Assembly (NCBI RefSeq): GCF_030814815.1
Contig: NZ_JAUSVR010000023.1
Location: 1 to 45,704, forward strand
From: Ancylobacter amanitiformis
Lineage (GTDB): Bacteria; Pseudomonadota; Alphaproteobacteria; Rhizobiales; Xanthobacteraceae
Reading direction: 5' to 3'
DNA: 45,704 nt
The stretch's first letter is position 1. Each line of letters starts with the position of its first letter. A program made the position numbers and the translations under genes. The notes beneath the pieces were generated by a model. The model did no database searches, was not told the DNA's origin, and saw only the letters and a program-made list of their open reading frames with translations. Of the stretch, positions 8,462-15,819 are shown in pieces.

Positions 8462-8758
8462 ATGCAGATCATCGCTCGCCGGACTCTCAAGCTCTTCTGG
8501 GAGCGCTATCCGCAAGCTGAGACGCCACTCGTGCTCTGGTATGCCCGCGTGGCGAAGGCCGCGTGGGCCGGCCCTCAGGACGTGAAAGCGACCTTCGGGA
8601 CTACCGTGGATTTCGTAGGGGACAACCGCCTGATCTTTGATGTCGGTGGCAACAAGTTCCGACTCATCGTCCACGTCGCCTATCCATTCCGTCGGGTGTT
8701 GATCAAGTTCGTGGGCACTCACGCTGAATATGACGCCATAGATCCGGAGACCGTTTGA
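8462..8758 (+). CDS. higB: HigB-type toxin of a type II toxin-antitoxin system
   Basis: 98 residues with the RelE-like HigB_toxin pattern: MQIIARRTLKLFWERYP at the start, then VKATFGTTVDFVGDNRLIFDVGGNKFRLIVHV and RVLIKFVGTHAEYD in pieces. Family members are ribosome-dependent mRNA interferases. The toxin gene precedes the antitoxin gene, as usual for hig loci. No Shine-Dalgarno sequence precedes ATG 8462 and the -10 box ends only five bases upstream, so the mRNA is probably leaderless. Stop TGA 8756-8758 shares one base with the antitoxin ATG. Confidence 0.9.
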   Translation: MQIIARRTLKLFWERYPQAETPLVLWYARVAKAAWAGPQDVKATFGTTVDFVGDNRLIFDVGGNKFRLIVHVAYPFRRVLIKFVGTHAEYDAIDPETV

Positions 8759-9132
8759 TGGACATTCGACCGATCAAGACCGACGCGGACTATGAGTGGG
8801 CGCTGGCCGAGGTGACACGCTATTTCGAGCAGCAGCCTGAGCCTGATTCAATCGAAGGAGACCGCTTCGACGTGCTCTCGGAACTTATCGCGGCCTATGA
8901 GGAGCGGCACTTTCCGCTGCCGGATGCCGATCCCGTCGAGGCGCTGCGCGCCTTCCTTGAAGCGACCGGGCGAACGCAGCAGGATCTTGCCGCACTGCTC
9001 GGCTCCGCACCGCGCGCATCGGAAGTCCTGCGCCGCAAGCGAGCCCTGACCGTCGATATGATCGGCAAGTTGAGCAAGGAGTGGGGTCTGCCGGCGGATG
9101 TCCTGGTGCGGCCTTACAGGCTGGCGGCGTAA
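8758..9132 (+). CDS. higA: HigA-type antitoxin (XRE HTH)
   Basis: 124 residues. N-terminal segment DIRPIKTDADYEWALAEV is characteristic of this HigA subgroup, and a helix-turn-helix lies near residues 72-110 (TGRTQQDLAALLGSAPRASEVLRRK). ATG 8758 overlaps the toxin stop by one base. It should bind HigB and repress the promoter through the two palindromes at 8407-8445. The pair sits between the amidase and the second GntR regulator and may help retain this locus. Confidence 0.9.
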   Translation: MDIRPIKTDADYEWALAEVTRYFEQQPEPDSIEGDRFDVLSELIAAYEERHFPLPDADPVEALRAFLEATGRTQQDLAALLGSAPRASEVLRRKRALTVDMIGKLSKEWGLPADVLVRPYRLAA

Positions 9133-9230
9133 GACGTCCCCAAGTAAGATTTACTGCGGGGGATAGTGCGGGTACCATCAAGCTCATTTCTGAAGGCGGA
9201 CCGATTGGTTGGGAGAATTGAGATCCACAG

Positions 9231-9248
9231 TGTCCGCCTTTCCGGACA
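9231..9248 (+). terminator. Short hairpin after higA
   Basis: TGTCCG, loop CCTTTC, CGGACA between the convergent higA (ends 9132) and gntR (ends 9286) genes. Six-base stem, no T tract, so only a weak terminator candidate. Confidence 0.35.
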
Positions 9249-9285
9249 TTACGCGAGCGAGGTGATTTTTTCTCGATCACACGTG

Positions 9286-9993
9286 TTATTCCTGCATCAA
9301 GGATGTCGCGAGTGCGCGCATGACCAGATCCGGCAGCGCCACCTCAAGAACCCGGAAATGATTATTCAGAGCGCCCTCGGCCGCCTCCATTCTTCCGTCG
9401 ACCAGCGCGGAGGCAAGGGCGGTGAGTGAGGCATGCAGAGACCGCGGCAGATCGGATGATCGATAGGCGCAGCGGCGAACATGATGGGTCCGCTCGCACA
9501 GATCGATCACGTTGCGCTCGATCACATCGCTGCCCGTACATCGGCTCATGGCGATGAACAAGGCTTCGGTTCGGCGTGCCAGCGCAACGGCCGTCCTTGG
9601 ATCGCACGGCGTCAAGGGGGGAGGTCCCAGGTCGGGCAAAGGGCGCAATGATGCCTTACATGCTCCCACTTCGAGGCTGTGTCGGAGGAGAAGCTGCAGG
9701 AGGTCATGGATTTCCTGCATCTCGCGCAGGCGCAGTTCGCGAGCGAAGAAACCTCGCGCGGGAACAGCGGCAATATGGCCTTCGGCATGCAGTCGGATCA
9801 GCGCCTCGCGCACGGGCGTATTGCTGACCTTCAGCTGATCCGACAGTTCGACGACGGCCAGATGCTGCCCAGGACGGAACCTGTAGAGCAGCGCCCGTGT
9901 CTTCAGTGCGCGGTAGACCTGATGCCGCCGGTCCCCGCCGAGACATCCTGATGGCCGCGATCCCGCGTGAAAGCGGTCCCCGTCACGTTTCAT
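9286..9993 (-). CDS. GntR-family (FCD) transcriptional regulator, second copy
   Basis: 235 residues. The winged HTH is visible near residues 25-85 (YRALKTRALLYRFRPGQ; ELSDQLKVSNTPVREALIRL; GHIAAVPARGFFAREL) and is followed by an FCD-like helical domain. It is more distant from the two paralogous regulators at 1786 and 12035. It lies 22 bases downstream of the M24 hydrolase gene on the same strand and is probably co-transcribed with it. The start is uncertain: ATG 9993 gives a 20-residue polar tail before the HTH. Confidence 0.85.
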   Translation of the reverse strand: MKRDGDRFHAGSRPSGCLGGDRRHQVYRALKTRALLYRFRPGQHLAVVELSDQLKVSNTPVREALIRLHAEGHIAAVPARGFFARELRLREMQEIHDLLQLLLRHSLEVGACKASLRPLPDLGPPPLTPCDPRTAVALARRTEALFIAMSRCTGSDVIERNVIDLCERTHHVRRCAYRSSDLPRSLHASLTALASALVDGRMEAAEGALNNHFRVLEVALPDLVMRALATSLMQE

Positions 9994-10015
9994 CCTCGCG
10001 TCTACGGCCCCTTCC

Positions 10016-11167
10016 TCAAAGAACCTTCAGGTCGCGAGGATAAGGCGTGAGATAGTCGAAACCGTCCTCGGTCACGACGATGGAGTCGCCGATGCGTCCG
10101 CCGCCTTTGCCGGGCACGGTAATGCCGCCATCCACGGCAAAGGTCATGCCGGCCCGTAGCTCACGCGTTTCACCGCGCTTGAGTTCCGGCGCCTCCAGCA
10201 GCGACATGCCGACCGAGCGGCCGGTTCGATAGCCCGGCGAGAAGCCAGCCGCCGCATAGGCCTCTTCCGCTGCCGCATTGACAGCCTCGCAGCGTATGCC
10301 GGGACGAATTGTGGCGAGCGCAGCGCGCTGGGCACCCACGGAGGCCTCCTGGATGCGTGCCTGTTCGTCAGTCATGGCCCCCACAAAGAACTGGCGGTCA
10401 AAGCCGAGCTTGTAGTTGCGGAAACTCACCATGCCGCAGAAGCACAGATAGACCGGATCGCCCGGCTCCAGCCGGCGCACGGCGGCGCGGCGATGGACCA
10501 TGCAGGTGTCTGTGCCTGACTGCAGGATCTGTAGATTGTGAATCAGCGGCGAGACGTAGCGGTCCTGCGGATCGCGCAGCAGAGATGCGGCACGGCGCGT
10601 GCCGGACTGCATGGCGGCGAGCGCGATCTCAAATTCGGGCACACCGGGACCGATCGCGTCCGCGGCTGCATCCATCATGGCGATGGCAACCTCGCCGGCC
10701 TGGCGCATGATGGCAATCTCGTCTGGCGACTTGATCATGCGCTGCTCGGCGATCAGCGGAGCAATATCCGTCAGGATGCGCGCGGGAAGTTGCTCCCTGA
10801 TCTCGGCGGCGATCACATTCGGCAGCCGGGTCGCTTCGATTCCGATCGGCGTGGCCGTTGCGGGGCTGCCCAACAGGCCAATGAGCAGGTCCCGCCATTC
10901 CCGGCCGCCGTCGGTCCAGGGTCGGATGTCCCCGACCCAGCTCATGGCGGCGCACATGTCCGATTCCATCAGCGGAGTGAGGATCACCGGAGCCTGACCG
11001 GGACGCATGATCATCAGTGTCGGCCGCCCGAATTCCATGCCGAGATAATTCCAGTAGCCGCCGTAATAGGCGATCGAGTCCGGATCACTGAGCAGGGCCA
11101 GGCCGAGGCCGGCGCTCTCGAGAGACCGGGCGAGAAGATGCGTGCGCATCTCAAAGGGGCTTGTCAT
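10016..11167 (-). CDS. M24-family (creatinase/prolidase fold) hydrolase with degenerate metal site
   Basis: 383 residues with the two-domain layout of creatinase, ectoine hydrolase and prolidase: N-terminal domain to about 140, linker AEQRMIKSPDEIAIMRQAGEV split around residue 150, and a pita-bread domain to the end. The positions that carry Asp, Asp, His, Glu, Glu in metallopeptidases read differently: LCFCG (241-245), LGFDRQF (254-260), GRSVGM (316-321), and GGRIGDS (356-362, where metalloenzymes have RIED). This argues for a metal-independent C-N hydrolase as in creatinase. Divergent from the isomerase-like gene at 11297 across a palindrome-rich promoter. An M24 enzyme paired with an Asp/Glu-racemase-superfamily protein also occurs in ectoine utilisation (EutD/EutA), but eutB and eutC are absent here. 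Confidence 0.82.
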   Translation of the reverse strand: MTSPFEMRTHLLARSLESAGLGLALLSDPDSIAYYGGYWNYLGMEFGRPTLMIMRPGQAPVILTPLMESDMCAAMSWVGDIRPWTDGGREWRDLLIGLLGSPATATPIGIEATRLPNVIAAEIREQLPARILTDIAPLIAEQRMIKSPDEIAIMRQAGEVAIAMMDAAADAIGPGVPEFEIALAAMQSGTRRAASLLRDPQDRYVSPLIHNLQILQSGTDTCMVHRRAAVRRLEPGDPVYLCFCGMVSFRNYKLGFDRQFFVGAMTDEQARIQEASVGAQRAALATIRPGIRCEAVNAAAEEAYAAAGFSPGYRTGRSVGMSLLEAPELKRGETRELRAGMTFAVDGGITVPGKGGGRIGDSIVVTEDGFDYLTPYPRDLKVL

Positions 11168-11296
11168 CTGCTAACCTGTATGCAGCTATGGTGTGCCTCA
11201 CGATAAAGAGGTGTGAATTGCATTGTCAATACAGGATTATTGACTATTCTGACCAGGAGTTCTTCCTTAGCTGCATACATCAAAGGGGGCAGAGGC
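11168..11296. promoter_or_regulatory. Divergent promoter region with paired operators
   Basis: TGTATGCAGCTA at 11177-11188 and its exact reverse complement TAGCTGCATACA at 11268-11279 flank the region as inverted copies about 80 bases apart. Between them a palindrome GTCAATA-N6-TATTGAC occupies 11225-11244. The arrangement suits a regulator binding two sites and looping or blocking both divergent promoters; the neighbouring GntR proteins (9286, 12035) are the obvious candidates. Promoter boxes not assigned. Confidence 0.55.
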
Positions 11297-12034
11297 GTGC
11301 GTGAGATCGAGAGCGATGCTGGTCGCCATCACCGGGCAAAGATCGGATTTGTGCTGTTGGCGATGGAACAGACCATCGAGGACGACATGTTCACGCTCCG
11401 GCCAAAGGGCGTGGGCATTCACTTCACGCGCGCACCCATGGCGAACCGGGTCAGCGTCGATACACTGGCGGCCATGGCCTCGGGCATTGGCGATGCCGCC
11501 AGCCTGCTCCTGCCGGAGGAGCCGCTTGATGTCGTCTGTTATGCCTGCACCTCGGGCAGCGTCGTCATCGGAGAGGATCAGGTGTTTGCTGAACTGAACC
11601 GGGGCAAGCCCAACGCCCGGGCCACTTCGTTAATCACCTCGGTTATGCGTGCACTGCAGGCACTAAAGGTGAGTCGCATTGCCATTGCCACGCCCTATCT
11701 TGCCGAAGTCGATGCCATCGAGCGCAGCTACATGGGGGCGCGCGGCTTCGAGATCGTTCACATGCAGGGATTGGGCATCGAGAAGGATGCCGATATGGTG
11801 AGGGTGACCCCGGAAGCCATTTTGGATTTTGCCCTCAGCGTCGATCGCACTGAGGCCGAGGCGCTCTTCATCAGCTGTGGTGCCCTACGGTCTCTCGACA
11901 TCATCGAGGAACTCGAGCGCCGGATCGGCAAACCCGTTGTGACCAGCAATCAGGCGATGATGTGGGACTGCCTGCGTCTTGCCGGGATCGCGGACCGGCG
12001 GGATGATTATGGCATTCTGCTTCGGGAGCATTGA
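11297..12034 (+). CDS. Maleate isomerase / Asp-Glu racemase superfamily enzyme
   Basis: About 245 residues from GTG 11297, preceded by AAAGGGGG; an upstream GTG at 11213 would run through the operator region and is rejected. Two catalytic cysteines typical of the superfamily are present: Cys84 in YACTSGS and Cys194 in FISCGALRS. Relatives include maleate cis-trans isomerase, arylmalonate decarboxylase, hydantoin racemase and EutA. The chemistry is proton abstraction or addition by a Cys pair; the substrate is not determinable. The gene ends directly against the GTG of the third GntR gene, so the two form an operon. Confidence 0.82.
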   Translation: MREIESDAGRHHRAKIGFVLLAMEQTIEDDMFTLRPKGVGIHFTRAPMANRVSVDTLAAMASGIGDAASLLLPEEPLDVVCYACTSGSVVIGEDQVFAELNRGKPNARATSLITSVMRALQALKVSRIAIATPYLAEVDAIERSYMGARGFEIVHMQGLGIEKDADMVRVTPEAILDFALSVDRTEAEALFISCGALRSLDIIEELERRIGKPVVTSNQAMMWDCLRLAGIADRRDDYGILLREH

Positions 12035-12721
12035 GTGAGCGAAAGCGCGACGAGCGAAAACTCAAGGACGCGGGCACCGCGCGGTCAGGTCACGGACATC
12101 TACCGGGCCTTGCGCGACCGGATCTGTCTGCTGCGCTATCCCCCGGGGATGCTGCTCGGCGAACACGAGCTTGCTGAGGAGTTCACAGTCAGTCGCACGC
12201 CGGTGCGCCAGGCGCTGCAGCGGCTGGAATATGATGGGCTCACCGAGACCCGCAACGGCGTCGGAACCATGGTCACCGGTGTCGATCCCAACGCCTTCCG
12301 CGATATTTACGCGTTTCGGTTGCGCCTGAGCGAAATGATGGGAGAGTTTCCCGCGGAAGGTGAGGTGCCACGCGCGCTCTCCACGATCCTGGAGCTTCAG
12401 GACCGACTGGGGACCCTGAAAGTCCATCAGGACATGGAGGCGTTCTGGCAGCTTAATCATGAGCTCCATCACGCCACCAACCGGCTCATCGCTAATCACG
12501 CTTTACGCGAGACCCACGAGCGCTATTACTTCCAGGCCTCAAGGATCTGGTACAGCGTGATCGAAGCCTTCTTCGAGGAACAACTCGCCGATCTCGCCGG
12601 CGAACTCAACGAGATCGCGGGCGCATTACGAGCCGGCGATATCCGGGCGGTCGGCTATATCCAGCGCAACCACATCGTCTTTGGCCTTCATCGTGTCGCG
12701 ATCGCACACACCACCGTTTGA
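12035..12721 (+). CDS. GntR-family (FCD) transcriptional regulator, third copy
   Basis: 228 residues from GTG 12035, which immediately follows the stop of the isomerase gene. HTH region near 20-80 (IYRALRDRICLLRYPPG; GEHELAEEFTVSRTPVRQALQRLEYDGL in pieces) is nearly the same as that of the regulator at 1786, and both share the RAVGYIQRNHI/RAVGFIRRNHI tail. This marks a duplication, and suggests the two regulators read related signals and related DNA sites. FCD metal-binding histidines are plausible in NHELHHATN. Confidence 0.9.
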   Translation: MSESATSENSRTRAPRGQVTDIYRALRDRICLLRYPPGMLLGEHELAEEFTVSRTPVRQALQRLEYDGLTETRNGVGTMVTGVDPNAFRDIYAFRLRLSEMMGEFPAEGEVPRALSTILELQDRLGTLKVHQDMEAFWQLNHELHHATNRLIANHALRETHERYYFQASRIWYSVIEAFFEEQLADLAGELNEIAGALRAGDIRAVGYIQRNHIVFGLHRVAIAHTTV

Positions 12722-12824
12722 CGCTGCAGACTCGGGTTGGACGGATCGGGTCCAATGCGGGCCAGACGTGTTTACATATTATAGTTGATAAACTCGGGAT
12801 GTCGGAATTGCGATCGGTTTGCGC

Positions 12825-13043
12825 ATGGATATGCGCAAGCTGGTCGGACGAAATTTCGCCCGCCTGCGTCAGGCCAAGGACCTGACGCAGGAACAGGTTG
12901 CCGAGCGCTCGGGTCTGAGCCAGCAATATCTAAGCGGTCTCGAGCGAGGCCGGCGTAATCCGACGATCATCACGCTCTATGAGCTGGCGCGTGCTCTCGA
13001 TGTGAGCCATGTCGAGTTGGTTCTGCCGCTTGACGATAAGTGA
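12825..13043 (+). CDS. Small XRE-family HTH regulator
   Basis: 72 residues, almost entirely one Cro/CI helix-turn-helix (RQAKDLTQEQVAERSGL, then SQQYLSGLERGRRNPTIITLYELARAL in pieces). Start ATG 12825 or 12831. The AT-rich stretch upstream (GTTTA at 12770, TAAAC at 12789, forming an inverted repeat) may be its own operator. It opens the ICE/plasmid-type gene block and points toward DUF736. Confidence 0.85.
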   Translation: MDMRKLVGRNFARLRQAKDLTQEQVAERSGLSQQYLSGLERGRRNPTIITLYELARALDVSHVELVLPLDDK

Positions 13044-13058
13044 CGTCCGCCCGGCTGA

Positions 13059-13079
13059 CCCCGGCCGGTGAGGCCGGGG
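13059..13079. terminator. GC-rich hairpin between convergent genes
   Basis: CCCCGGCC, loop GGTGA, GGCCGGGG: eight perfect pairs, lying between the ends of the XRE gene (13043, plus) and DUF736 gene (13099, minus). No T tract. Probably a shared bidirectional terminator. Confidence 0.5.
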
Positions 13080-13098
13080 CCCTGATCCGGGCGAGGTC

Positions 13099-13425
13099 TT
13101 AGTCGCTCCGGCGTCCGTTCGGACGCGACCAAATCAGCGAAAATCCTTCGCCGTCCTCATCGTCGAACAGGTTGGCGTAGATCGGCGCGGTAAAGCTCGG
13201 ATCGTCGAGCTTGAGGCCCAGATAGTCGCGGCCCTCGGTGGAGCGCTTGGACCAGGCGGCCCCGATCTCGGCGCGGCCGACCAGGACCCGGTGGCTGGGA
13301 GCGTTCTCGCCGGTGGCGCGGGTGTCGGGGATGATGCGCACACCCCGGGCCTGCACGCCGAGGGTCACGATGTCGCCGGTGAACTCGTTGGTGCCGGTCT
13401 TCTTGAAGGTGCCGATGGTGGCCAT
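13099..13425 (-). CDS. DUF736 family protein
   Basis: 108 residues from ATG 13425: MATIGTFKKTGTNEFTGDIVTL is the family's usual start, and the rest (GAAWSKRSTEGRDYLGLKLDDPSF in pieces) fits. The family is a small beta-rich protein of unknown function found almost only on alphaproteobacterial plasmids and integrative elements, near conjugation and partition genes. A longer open frame upstream to 13686 is a GC artefact without a sensible start. Confidence 0.92.
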   Translation of the reverse strand: MATIGTFKKTGTNEFTGDIVTLGVQARGVRIIPDTRATGENAPSHRVLVGRAEIGAAWSKRSTEGRDYLGLKLDDPSFTAPIYANLFDDEDGEGFSLIWSRPNGRRSD

Positions 13426-14054
13426 GTTCCGTCTCCGTCCTGTCTTCTGAGCCCGCACCATTGCGGCCTCGATGGCGATCGAAAGGCCGAAGGCGAGCGA
13501 CGCTACATCGCCTCGGGGTCCCCGTCGCGCTGGCGCGATGGGGTGAGGATTGCGACCGCAGCACAGCGGAGGACGGCACAGGCGCGACTTTGTTGCTTCG
13601 CGAGGAATGACGGCGATCCGGGGTCCCCGCGCAGCGCGGGGTGGGCGTCGGCAGGGGAAGAAAGTCGGGACCAGCCGTTGTGGCATAGGCGCTCGAGGCG
13701 CAGCCGTCCTTCGGCCAGATCAGGCCATTGAAGAGGCCGTTTGGAGCGGGCACGGGCGGATGGATGACGGAGAGGTGGCTGCCCTCGCGCCGGATATCGA
13801 GACCCGACCAGTCAGCATCGGCGGACGATACCCTGAGCTTGGCCAAGCTGCGCATTCCCCGTCCCTCCAACGTCGCGAATGCTCTGCCCCAAGAGGTCTT
13901 TCGGCTGCGACGCGGCCGCCGTCCTCCACGCGCACCAATCTTGCCGCATCAGAGGGCGAAGCCGGCGCGCCGGATCTCCGCTCCCTCCCGGCCTAGCCGG
14001 TTGACGCGGACGCTATGCCATTCGCTGTCTGGTGCGCCGAACGGCATCGCGGTG
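13426..14054. other. Non-coding stretch with two GC-rich hairpin repeats
   Basis: About 630 bases with no convincing gene. It contains a 10-pair hairpin at 13520-13543 (CCCCGTCGCG with GCGCGATGGGG) and a 7-pair hairpin at 13625-13641 (CCCCGCG/CGCGGGG), separated by an AT-poor linker containing the string cttcgcgaggaatgacggcg, which looks like a dispersed intergenic repeat. A minus-strand open frame starting near 13855 (MRSLAKLRVSSADADWSG) has a gene-like first 60 residues but then runs through the hairpins into DUF736; I do not call it. Confidence 0.4.
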
Positions 14055-14492
14055 TCAGGGAGGGGAGCTGTGCCCGTCAGAAGGGCCGAACGCCTTCCTT
14101 CCGGTGATGCGCACGAAGGCGACAATGCCAACCACGCCGGCTCCGAGGATCGAAAACACCATCTGCCACGTCTGGAAGGGAATGGTGTGCTTCACGATGC
14201 CATGGGTGGCGTGGAAGCCTGCCGCTGCAGCCGGGACGACGAACATGGCAGCGATGAGCAGACGCGCCCATATCGGGCGGACGATCGTGAACAGGAACTG
14301 GCCGAGGGCGCAAGTCAGGCCAGCGGCGGCAAGGCCGACAACAACGCCGAGCCATCCGGCGCCGGTGTCATAGGCCCATGTGCCCGCCGTGATGCCCGCA
14401 AACAGCGGCAACGCGAATACCGCCAGCGTGAAGAGCAGCCAGCAGAAGAATGCGATTGTCGCCATGCTGAGGAAAATGCCGATGAAGATCAT
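14055..14492 (-). CDS. Hypothetical inner-membrane protein
   Basis: 145 residues with about four hydrophobic helices (FLSMATIAFFCWLLFTLAVF, LGVVVGLAAAGLTCALGQFLF, LLIAAMFVVPAAAAGF and VFSILGAGVVGIVAFV) and a short polar C-terminus. I recognise no enzymatic motif. Membrane proteins of this kind often sit between DUF736 and ParB-like genes in alphaproteobacterial elements. Function unknown. Confidence 0.7.
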   Translation of the reverse strand: MIFIGIFLSMATIAFFCWLLFTLAVFALPLFAGITAGTWAYDTGAGWLGVVVGLAAAGLTCALGQFLFTIVRPIWARLLIAAMFVVPAAAAGFHATHGIVKHTIPFQTWQMVFSILGAGVVGIVAFVRITGRKAFGPSDGHSSPP

Positions 14493-14615
14493 AGCGGCGG
14501 CTCCATAAAATCAGACCGATGCGCCTCCACCACCACGATGCACCGGCGGGATTGGCGTTGGCGTCGGAGCAAGAGCGCACGCCGTCTCCGCCATTCATGG
14601 CCGCCTGTTCGCCTC

Positions 14616-14783
14616 TCAAGAGGCGAACGGGTCGATTTCGCGGACGATCGCGGCTTCGTCGCCGTCATATTCGGCAGCCGGGGTGACGGAGAGCGTGCCG
14701 TCGCCGGCGCGGAAGATCACGACGGTGGCCATCAGGGTGGTGGCGAGGCTGAAGGCGAAGGCGTGAGCGATCTGGGCGGACAT
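14616..14783 (-). CDS. Small hypothetical protein with one hydrophobic segment
   Basis: 55 residues from ATG 14783, with a hydrophobic N-terminal helix (HAFAFSLATTLMATVVIF) and an acidic C-terminus ending IDPFAS. The sequence gaggt lies upstream in the transcript (gcgagcggaggtcc region read as reverse complement), so the start is tentative. Same strand as the membrane protein at 14055. Function unknown. Confidence 0.5.
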   Translation of the reverse strand: MSAQIAHAFAFSLATTLMATVVIFRAGDGTLSVTPAAEYDGDEAAIVREIDPFAS

Positions 14784-15059
14784 CGACCTGGCTCCTGCGC
14801 GAGCGGAGGTCCATCCCCCGCTGACAGGCGCCCCAAAGGGCCGGCCGTTGGCCGCAATCACCGCGTGAGGCGCAGCCGGAGCGGCGGCACGCGCAGCGTA
14901 GTCCGACCCTTCATGGGTTGATGGCGTCAGGCCATCGGCTGGACCCAAGGATCAGCGTCGTGAAGCGGGGATGGTCGTCCGGTCAGGAGACCGTGATGGC
15001 GGGTTACTGCGCAGGCCGCCGGGTTGCGAGGTGCAACACGTGCTGCCTGTGGCAAGCCG

Positions 15060-15482
15060 TCAGCGTGGCGTGTTCCACGGATTGATGACCGCCACACCGG
15101 CGGCATGGAAGGCGCTGGTATCGCGCGTGGCCACAGTGAAGCCCCGGGCGGCTGCGATCGCAGCGATATAGCCGTCGGGCGTTGGAAAGCCCTTGCCAGC
15201 CGCCCGCGCCTTGACCGCGAGGTCGGCATAGCGTCGTGCGGCAGCGATATCGAAAGGCAAGACTCGGTCGGCGAACAGCTCCATCACCCCATCCAGTGCC
15301 TCGGTGAGCCTGTCCTTGCGCTTGCCCGCGGGCAGCGCACCGATGCCGAACAACAGTTCGGCGATGGTGACGCTGGAGAGATAGAGCGTCTCGGCCGCCT
15401 GCTCGTCGAGCCACGCCCGCACGGCGTCGACGGGGACGGGCTTCATCGCCTCCGAGATGACGTTGGTATCGAGAAGGATCAT
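15060..15482 (-). CDS. VapC/FitB-type PIN-domain toxin
   Basis: 140 residues. PIN-domain acidic residues are in place: Asp5 (ILLDTNV), Glu42 (TIAELLFG), Asp103 (TPDGYIAA) and Asp121 (ATRDTSAF), so the metal-dependent RNase site looks intact. Starts within the antitoxin gene end (4-base overlap, 15479-15482). Family members cleave specific RNAs, typically tRNA or rRNA. Serves maintenance of the mobile element. Confidence 0.92.
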   Translation of the reverse strand: MILLDTNVISEAMKPVPVDAVRAWLDEQAAETLYLSSVTIAELLFGIGALPAGKRKDRLTEALDGVMELFADRVLPFDIAAARRYADLAVKARAAGKGFPTPDGYIAAIAAARGFTVATRDTSAFHAAGVAVINPWNTPR

Positions 15483-15733
15483 TCGAAACTCATCGGCTCG
15501 GCAGGCATCCTGTCGCGCGCCGGGCTGAGGGCGTCGATATCCTCATTGGTCAGGCCGAGGCGGCGGCTGCGTTCCGCGAGCGCCGTTCCGAGCCGGAGGC
15601 GCGCGTCAGGGCGAACGGCGGTCTCAAGGATCTCGCGCATCTCGGCTTCGGTGCTGCGGCCATGCTGGGCCGCGCGCACCTTGAGGGCACGGTGCGTTGC
15701 CTCGGAGAGGTTGCGGATCGTCACTGCGGGCAT
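15479..15733 (-). CDS. FitA-like ribbon-helix-helix antitoxin
   Basis: 84 residues from ATG 15733: MPAVTIRNLSEATHRALKVRAAQHGRSTEAEMREIL, read in pieces, is the RHH DNA-binding region of the FitA/VapB group (Arc/MetJ fold). The C-terminal half should bind the PIN toxin. Overlaps the toxin start by four bases. Upstream TGATAGC repeats are the likely autoregulatory site. Confidence 0.9.
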   Translation of the reverse strand: MPAVTIRNLSEATHRALKVRAAQHGRSTEAEMREILETAVRPDARLRLGTALAERSRRLGLTNEDIDALSPARDRMPAEPMSFE

Positions 15734-15754
15734 GATGGCGCCTCCCAGTACATC

Positions 15755-15771
15755 TGATAGCGTTGATAGCA
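15755..15771 (-). promoter_or_regulatory. Antitoxin operator: direct TGATAGC repeats
   Basis: TGATAGCG at 15755 and TGATAGCA at 15764 occur nine bases apart, 22 bases upstream of the antitoxin ATG. They resemble the TGATAGCA/TGCTATCA half-site I recall for gonococcal FitAB. Confidence 0.5.
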
Positions 15772-15819
15772 AAATAGAGGATTTGCCATCACATTCAAGA
15801 TGCAGGGTTGCGGCGACGC

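Noticed and set aside
11213..11296. Upstream GTG start for the isomerase-like gene
   Set aside because: It would place the operator palindromes inside the coding region; the downstream GTG 11297 has a ribosome site and gives the usual family length.
12770..12793. Promoter for the small XRE gene
   Set aside because: GTTTA/TAAAC inverted repeat is present, but -35 and -10 boxes at normal spacing could not be assigned, so no separate feature is given.
13157..13870. Minus-strand open frame beginning MRSLAKLRVSSADADWSG
   Set aside because: First 60 codons look partly gene-like, but it runs through GC-rich hairpins and overlaps DUF736 in another frame; not enough support for a call.
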